DNA of 64,000 bases, from contig JAFMSR010000015.1 of assembly GCA_022818135.1 (NCBI GenBank), forward strand, positions 18,614,132 through 18,678,131, read 5' to 3'. Position 1 is the first letter of the stretch. Each line of letters begins with the position of its first letter. The notes under the pieces are model-generated. The model did no database searches. It was not told the origin of the DNA and saw only the letters and a list, made by a program, of their open reading frames with translations. Both the position numbers and the translations under genes were made by a program. This document shows, one piece after another, positions 58,801 to 64,000 of the stretch. This stretch comes from Saxidomus purpurata (lineage: Eukaryota; Mollusca; Bivalvia; Venerida; Veneridae).

Positions 58801-61800
58801 TTTCATGGTATTCAAAGTACATATTAAATTTTGAAAAATGTCTTTGTAACGTTCAAGATACGTTTATAAAAAAATATGTTTAAATTTGTACATCACGGTC
58901 ATTCTAAACTTTTAGCAGTTGTTTGTTTATCGTGGCCTGACATATTGTTGATTTAATGAAGAGATGGTTGATGAATTAACAGGTTGGGGAAGAATAGTTA
59001 ACACTTCATCCCAAATGGGCATAATAAGTGCGCCTGGCAAAACTCCATACAGCGCCGTTAAAGCTGCTTTGATAGGACTAGCTAAGGTAAAACTTCATAC
59101 TTTACAATACAATAGGCTTTATAGACGCATTTTTATGTCTTGTTAAACGTCATTATCATCATTCAGAATCAGAAATTGCAGACGACCGGATGCCAGGTAA
59201 ACACATTTACAAATAATAAAAAGATACAGAGCGCGGTAAAAGCGCGAGAGAGGTAAAGGATCCATCTTATATCCTTTGTCTACACTGTAAGCTCTACTGG
59301 CAGGTACATACGGAAGAAGAACGACTACCATATACAAAATATACAAATGTATCAATGTCCCTTTTCATAGATTTGAAACATTTCAAAAGTGAACATACTT
59401 TTATTAGTTAGTTTGTTCTTTAGAGATTATCCGTTGTACTCCTTTACCCCAAAATGTCTTTTAATTCCATCAATCCATAGTTTAAATTTGCCGACTACAT
59501 GTACTGCAGACGTATGTAATGTTGAAACGAGTGATTTGAAGAGCCGGGACTCAGTTTTATCACACTTACACTTATACAGCTAACTTTCTGAAATGAACAT
59601 GTTCATCACCAGATTTGAGAGGTATACGACAAAAAAGCGAACAGACGAGATCATAACCAGACTTCACGGCTGTGCAAGCTGACCATGGTCTGCCCTTTAA
59701 CTAAGGCAAAACTACTTGCTACAAAGAGGATCAAACGAAACGTTCAATGTAGCATTTCGTAATGAAAAATATGTAGCGTGCAATGTTCATACATTTATGC
59801 ATTATATATGTTCAGGTCTGCTTTTGTTTTAAAACTGTTTACAACATATGGTACCTATGCATACTTCGGTTCAGTCATGTATCGTAAAAATAATAACTTG
59901 ATAAATTATTTGATAAACAACTGAAATGTTTACAGGGTACAGCGTTGGAATCGGCTGAGTTTGGAATAACTTGCAATGCAGTATGTCCAGGCTATGTTGA
60001 AACAGACCGTAAGTTTAAGAAAAATATACTCATGTGACCATGTTCATATGATTATCAAAATGTGGCTTTATTTCCTGCCTCTCCTTTATCAGTCGTTCCA
60101 GTCTTTTCAACCAATTCAATCAAGACTCCATACAGCTCTGTGAAAGTAGTTTATAAGAGTGTTTCACTGACTCTACTTACATTGGCCATGTTTTGTTTTT
60201 CTGAAATATACGGACACAAATGTTAATTAATTGCGCTGTGCAAATTCACAAAATAATAATAAGAGATTTAAGCGCTTACCTAGTGCTGTTTTTTGTTCAG
60301 GAAGGTTATCCCTGGTAAAATCTAATTTGAATCGTTTCTGTGCATTTTAATGTGTTAGTGTCCACACATCTCAGTCTGATTTGTTTTGTGCGCTTTTTCA
60401 TGTCATACGTCAATAAATATGATGAAATTAAGCAACTGAAACAAGGTACTCTACACTATCTTCTGTGACCACTTTAAGTCAGTTTGCTAAAAGAACTGTT
60501 ACACCTTAAATCTCATTGATTTATTCGACCTTTGGATTTTTTTTGCAGTTCTGAAGGTACAGCTAGTTGAAATGGCAAAACGAGAATCCAAGACATATGA
60601 AGAAAAGCGGGTAATAACCTTTGCTTATTTGATGTTTCTCGATCGTTAGGGTTGTCATTTTATGCTTTCTTGATCTATTTCGATCGCTAGGGTTATCATT
60701 CTATAGTTTCTTGATCTATTTCGATTGTTTCTGGCAACAATCTATACTTTCTGGATCCATCTGTATTGCTACTGGCATCATTTTAGACGCACATGTTCCT
60801 GGATTGTGTAATATATTATCGGTACATTTTTATTTATTTTCATTACTACGGATAACATTCTGATCTACACTAATTTACCTCCATTGCAATGCACGAGTAT
60901 TCTTTGGTTATTATATAGGTTTTGTTGCGTCAATTACGAAAATAAAGGTTAACATATTATGTCCGTTATCAGTGTAAAATCAGCCATAACACACATTCAC
61001 GGGGAAGAATTTCTGCTATAGACAAAGCTCTTTGAATTTTCTTTTAACAGAGTGAATTCTTTGCAAACGTTCATCCAACAAAAAAGCCAGTCACAATTGA
61101 GCAGGTAAGCTTCAGATTTTTTATAATAATCATTGTCTAATAAAGACGAACCTGCGAACACGCAAAGACCACCTTCCGATTCTATTTAGCCAGACTGGCA
61201 AGGAAACAAAACAGTACACTATTGACTGGGGCATCCACCCTGGTGTTTTGCAGAAAATAATTTTGGTTTTTGAATATCAACGAGGTAAAACAGCAGTAAT
61301 ATGCGGATATATTATCATAGTTCAGTTGAATTAACTGTTGTACATTGCAAATTGATTCTTAGGCATAATTAAGCAGAGTATATCGTTTTCATAAAATTAT
61401 CAATTGTCAATTGTATATAAAAAACTCAAGATCATCACAAAAATTAGCAGAGCAGTTTGATATCATTTGAGTGAAGTGGTGCAAGAGACAAATATAAAAT
61501 CGGTTAAAGATCAAAACATTCTGTTTTGATCGATATTGCATGAATAAACCAATTACATGTATCGATATTGCAAAACAGGAATACAAGTACTTGCAGCGGT
61601 TTAGAAAACCACATGACCAGGTGAGGAACGATATACACCATAGGCTATTTGATTCAGGTTTCAAGGCAGCTTATATATCTTTTACTGTACCCCATGTTGA
61701 ACGTGAGCTTGTCGCCGCGTACACTGCGTCAATGTATAAATCCGTGCTGATTTGTGACGTCACGCAGTGACATTGAGGTATCATAAGGGGATGTAAACGT

Positions 61801-61907
61801 CTGGTTACGTTCAGTCGTTGAATAAATAAAACATGAACGGAATCTTTTAATTTTTGAGACAGGGAAGGGTTATTGTTATTTGTTTTTTGATGTTATATTA
61901 TTATATA

Positions 61908-61942
<35 letters not shown>

Positions 61943-62129
61943 CGTCATATACGTCTAGGCGGGTAATATATCCCCATGTACCACTTCAAAAACCAAATAA
62001 CATATAATATTCTTAAGTCGTTTTTGTTTGTTTCAGGTAGCAGGTTTGGTGTGTTACCTATGCAGCGACGACGCTGCAAGCACAACTGGATCTGCAGTCA
62101 GTATTGACGCAGGTTATACAGCTACATAA
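55839..62129 (+). CDS. Short-chain dehydrogenase, D-beta-hydroxybutyrate dehydrogenase-like
   Basis: Eight coding exons, 55839-55996, 57947-58071, 58575-58697, 58983-59086, 59936-60008, 60549-60610, 61051-61104 and 62037-62129, join in phase at GT-AG sites into a complete 263-residue protein. The start MSLERRRVALVTG leaves a normal short N-terminus. There is no targeting peptide, so the enzyme is probably cytosolic. Classical SDR features are all present: the cofactor motif TGSTSGIG at 12-19, NNAG at 92-95, S145, and Y158-S-A-V-K162 thirteen residues after the serine. The tail has CNAVCPGYVETD and the substrate-cap segment. Near the C-terminus, EQVAGLVCYLCSDDAASTTG and SIDAGYTAT match the ending of bacterial-type 3-hydroxybutyrate dehydrogenases, which oxidise D-3-hydroxybutyrate to acetoacetate with NAD. 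One oddity is His117 where the SDR tetrad usually has Asn. Introns hold a LINE relic (1), chance frames and a poly-C run (7). SDR membership is certain; the substrate is inferred. Confidence 0.92.
56390..57901 (+). pseudogene. LINE reverse-transcriptase relic in intron 1
   Basis: The plus strand, read across stops and shifts, gives ordered reverse-transcriptase blocks of a CR1/jockey-like LINE: QYGFRK-type near 56515, GSVFLDLRKAF near 56605, SGMPQGSILGPLF near 56785, LFVDDST near 56870 and VLGVYIDNTLN near 57105. The active-site block reads VDD. It ends in a 3' region with AATAAAATTGTTGTTATTAT and a TTA-rich tail (57849-57901). That is a typical LINE tail, so the relic is 5' truncated and same-sense as the host gene. 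It has many disabling changes. Confidence 0.85.
57849..57901. repeat. TTA/TTG trinucleotide microsatellite, LINE tail
   Basis: Seventeen or so TTA or TTG triplets directly after the LINE relic. They end 45 bases before the exon 2 acceptor of the dehydrogenase, so length changes could affect the branch-point region. Confidence 0.9.
61909..61940. repeat. Uninterrupted run of 32 C within a palindromic insert
   Basis: Thirty-two consecutive C lie in intron 7, 96 bases before exon 8. Flanking arms are inverted: TTATTTGTTTTTTGATGTTA at the left and AACCAAATAACAT-type sequence at the right (about 61873-61905 and 61965-62010). The C run sits near the centre of a palindrome. The minus strand would carry a long G run able to form quadruplexes. 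The length may be unreliable in assembly. Confidence 0.9.
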
Positions 62130-62177
62130 AAGAGACTCCAATTTCATAGAATGGATCTTATTAACTATTAAATGATT

Positions 62178-62183
62178 AATAAA
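62178..62183 (+). terminator. Polyadenylation signal of the dehydrogenase gene
   Basis: AATAAA occurs 49 bases after the stop codon, the first canonical signal downstream. It implies a very short 3' UTR of roughly 70 bases, if used. Confidence 0.6.
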
Positions 62184-62189
62184 AACATT

Positions 62190-64000
62190 ATATTAAATAG
62201 TACAAAGTCAAACCATGTTGAAATATCTTGACAACCCCAGCTTGAAGACTCTAGCGTACTTTACAGATACCGATATTGTTTTCATATATAAAAACATTTA
62301 AACGCATATTTAGTTTAATTTCCATGTGTATATAGCGCATCGAATATGGCTGCCTTTGAAGACACTATTCGGCTTCATTCGAATACATGTTTTAACAAAT
62401 CTCCTACAGAGCAACATTTGAGCCTAGAGATATATAACTCCTAAATATCCTAGTTCAAAATAGACCACCAAGTAACTTATTCTTTAAACTACTTTGAGTA
62501 AGATCAGTAAATGACTAAGGCGACAAAAAGCACATTATTTACTATTCATGTAATTCACCCCTCCATTCCAGCAGCGAACTTATAAATAAATCCTCGCTGA
62601 AACACCAAATACCTGCCAACATTCTGTCAGTCGAGTAAATTTCTAAACCTATCAAAATCATCATTAATTCATGTCATATTATGAAATGAGAGAATAAAAG
62701 AGTTTTTACTTTTTTTGGCTTTTGGGGAGGGGTGTATTAAGTTAATAGATGGCGCCTTCAGAAATGTTATTAGTAACCAGTTAGTTAAGTCGCCAGAACT
62801 GTTCAAGAAGAGTCTGTATTACATTGATCTTCAGCTGTGTCGCAAATAACTCCTACAGGATGGAAAAAGAAAAGTGTAAATCCATAGGTTGTGCTTCTTG
62901 TCGCCTGAAATTCAGTAATCGCATAAATGTACAGCACTACTTTTAAATAAGTAAATTTAGGACATTATCATCTGATGTCGAGAGTAACTAAAGGTGTAGA
63001 AGTAAAGTCGAGAAACTTTTACAAAAATGTTAATTCTTTGTACACTTTTGCGTCTGGGTTTTGTTGGGTCTGTTTGATACACTAAGAGTAAAGGTACGAC
63101 CGTAACATAATACCTGTATAGCAAGAGTAAGCCTTTGTCATGTATTTCTGAAACAAAATTACAGCTGGAATTATGGAACTTCACAAAAATATTATTCAGC
63201 ACATGAAACTGGATACTGGTAAGATCGGAGGTATATTGGGTCTTGGCAATCACAATTCTACACACGGTAGATTTAAGGATAGGGTTACTCATTGTCTCAA
63301 AAGGTACCCCATGTCTTCAGGAGAGGATAACTGTGTGAGGTTGCTGCATTGAAAAAAGTTAAAACATTAAAATTATATTACCGTTTGAATTTTAAGTTAC
63401 GTATACAAAATGTACTTCTATAGTAATGAATATGGTTAGGCCTAAACAATTATTTGCTAATGGTAACATCCCCAAAATTACTAAGGGTGGGCAGGGATTT
63501 TTTTTTCAAATAAACTTTATGTCAAGATAATTTTCTTTAAAATAGTGCTATTTCTTGCAAATGTCATAGCTCATATATTGCTGTTGTGATGGAGCTTGAT
63601 TCTACTATGGTCGGCGGCTTTTAGTAGGTAGGATCAGGTTACCTGGAACAAACACTTTTATCTTTAGGCCTTATAATAAAAAAATATGAATCTGTCTAAC
63701 TGGTTCGTTCCGATGAATATAGAGGAAATCTGTAAAAATCATTTTTGACTATCTTAGTCAAAAATCTCTGTAAAAAGTGATTTCAATTTTTGTCATAATC
63801 CATTATAATTCATTATGAAGCATCTACTGTGTTTTAATCATCTTGCTTCACATAATTAAATATGGCCATTTCAATCGTGACATAACTTTAATATCAAAAC
63901 ATGCGGACCGGTTGTCGAGTACGTTATACAGTCACTCTCTTTATCCAGCTGTAGGTAGATTAGAAAATGTTCTTACCAGCAGTGTGTCAAATACTTACAC
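62190..64000. other. Intergenic, no gene supported
   Basis: A 111-codon minus-strand frame (62957-63292) has no recognisable domain and no supporting context. A short hairpin with arms ATTTTTGACT and AGTCAAAAAT lies at 63739-63765. Otherwise I see nothing. Confidence 0.5.

Noticed and set aside
61540..61770. 76-codon plus-strand frame in intron 7 of the dehydrogenase
   Set aside because: No recognisable domain and it lies between clean exon 7 and exon 8 boundaries; it may be a repeat relic but I cannot support a gene.
62957..63292. 111-codon minus-strand frame after the dehydrogenase
   Set aside because: No domain, no splice signals and no partner exon in the window; likely chance.
1..64000. 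CRISPR array, bacterial operon or phage-like system
   Set aside because: The tandem arrays lack CRISPR repeat-spacer structure, and the genes are intron-bearing animal genes.

Overview
The window is animal nuclear DNA, most likely from a bivalve mollusc, perhaps a heterodont clam. It is AT-rich, genes are sparse and split into small exons with GT-AG introns, and there is no bacterial gene organisation. The repeats point to bivalves: arrays of about 145-170 bp units bounded by boxes such as AACAAGAGGGCC and GCTCACCTGAGC, tRNA-derived SINEs, and many small inverted-repeat elements. Species assignment is inference only. Most long open frames here are chance frames.

Three intact genes can be assembled. 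Two are paralogues on the minus strand, each with four coding exons: copy A (exons between 20002 and 22627, 171 aa) and copy B (exons between 32932 and 38887, 174 aa). Both encode small four-pass membrane proteins resembling the TMEM272-like family. They lie in two direct-repeat blocks (about 17860-26000 and 30516-45190), so the locus arose by segmental duplication. Block B has since grown by several insertions whose empty sites can be read in block A: a TA-flanked MITE, a SINE, a 3 kb inverted-repeat element and about 3 kb of extra sequence in intron 3. A third, gene-less remnant of the same flank lies at about 13080-14470. The third gene, on the plus strand, has eight coding exons between 55839 and 62129. 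It encodes a complete 263-aa short-chain dehydrogenase/reductase resembling D-beta-hydroxybutyrate dehydrogenase.

Layout: 1-13 kb is intergenic, with palindromic elements, tandem arrays, a hAT-like element and a broken Tc1 transposase. 13-17.8 kb holds the duplication remnant, a TTAA-flanked MITE and nested repeats. 17.9-26 kb is block A. 26-30.5 kb holds microsatellites and a 145-bp-unit array nested in two other repeats. 30.5-45.2 kb is block B. 45-55 kb is intergenic, with LINE and SINE relics and a pogo/Tigger-like element. 55.5-62.2 kb is the dehydrogenase gene, with a LINE relic in intron 1 and a 32-base poly-C run in intron 7. 62.2-64 kb shows no gene.

I see no functional link between the dehydrogenase and the membrane-protein pair. 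Nothing here amounts to a demonstrable new multi-gene system. The most informative material is the paralogue pair, with a probable gene-conversion tract over exon 3, and the insertions that can be dated against the duplication.
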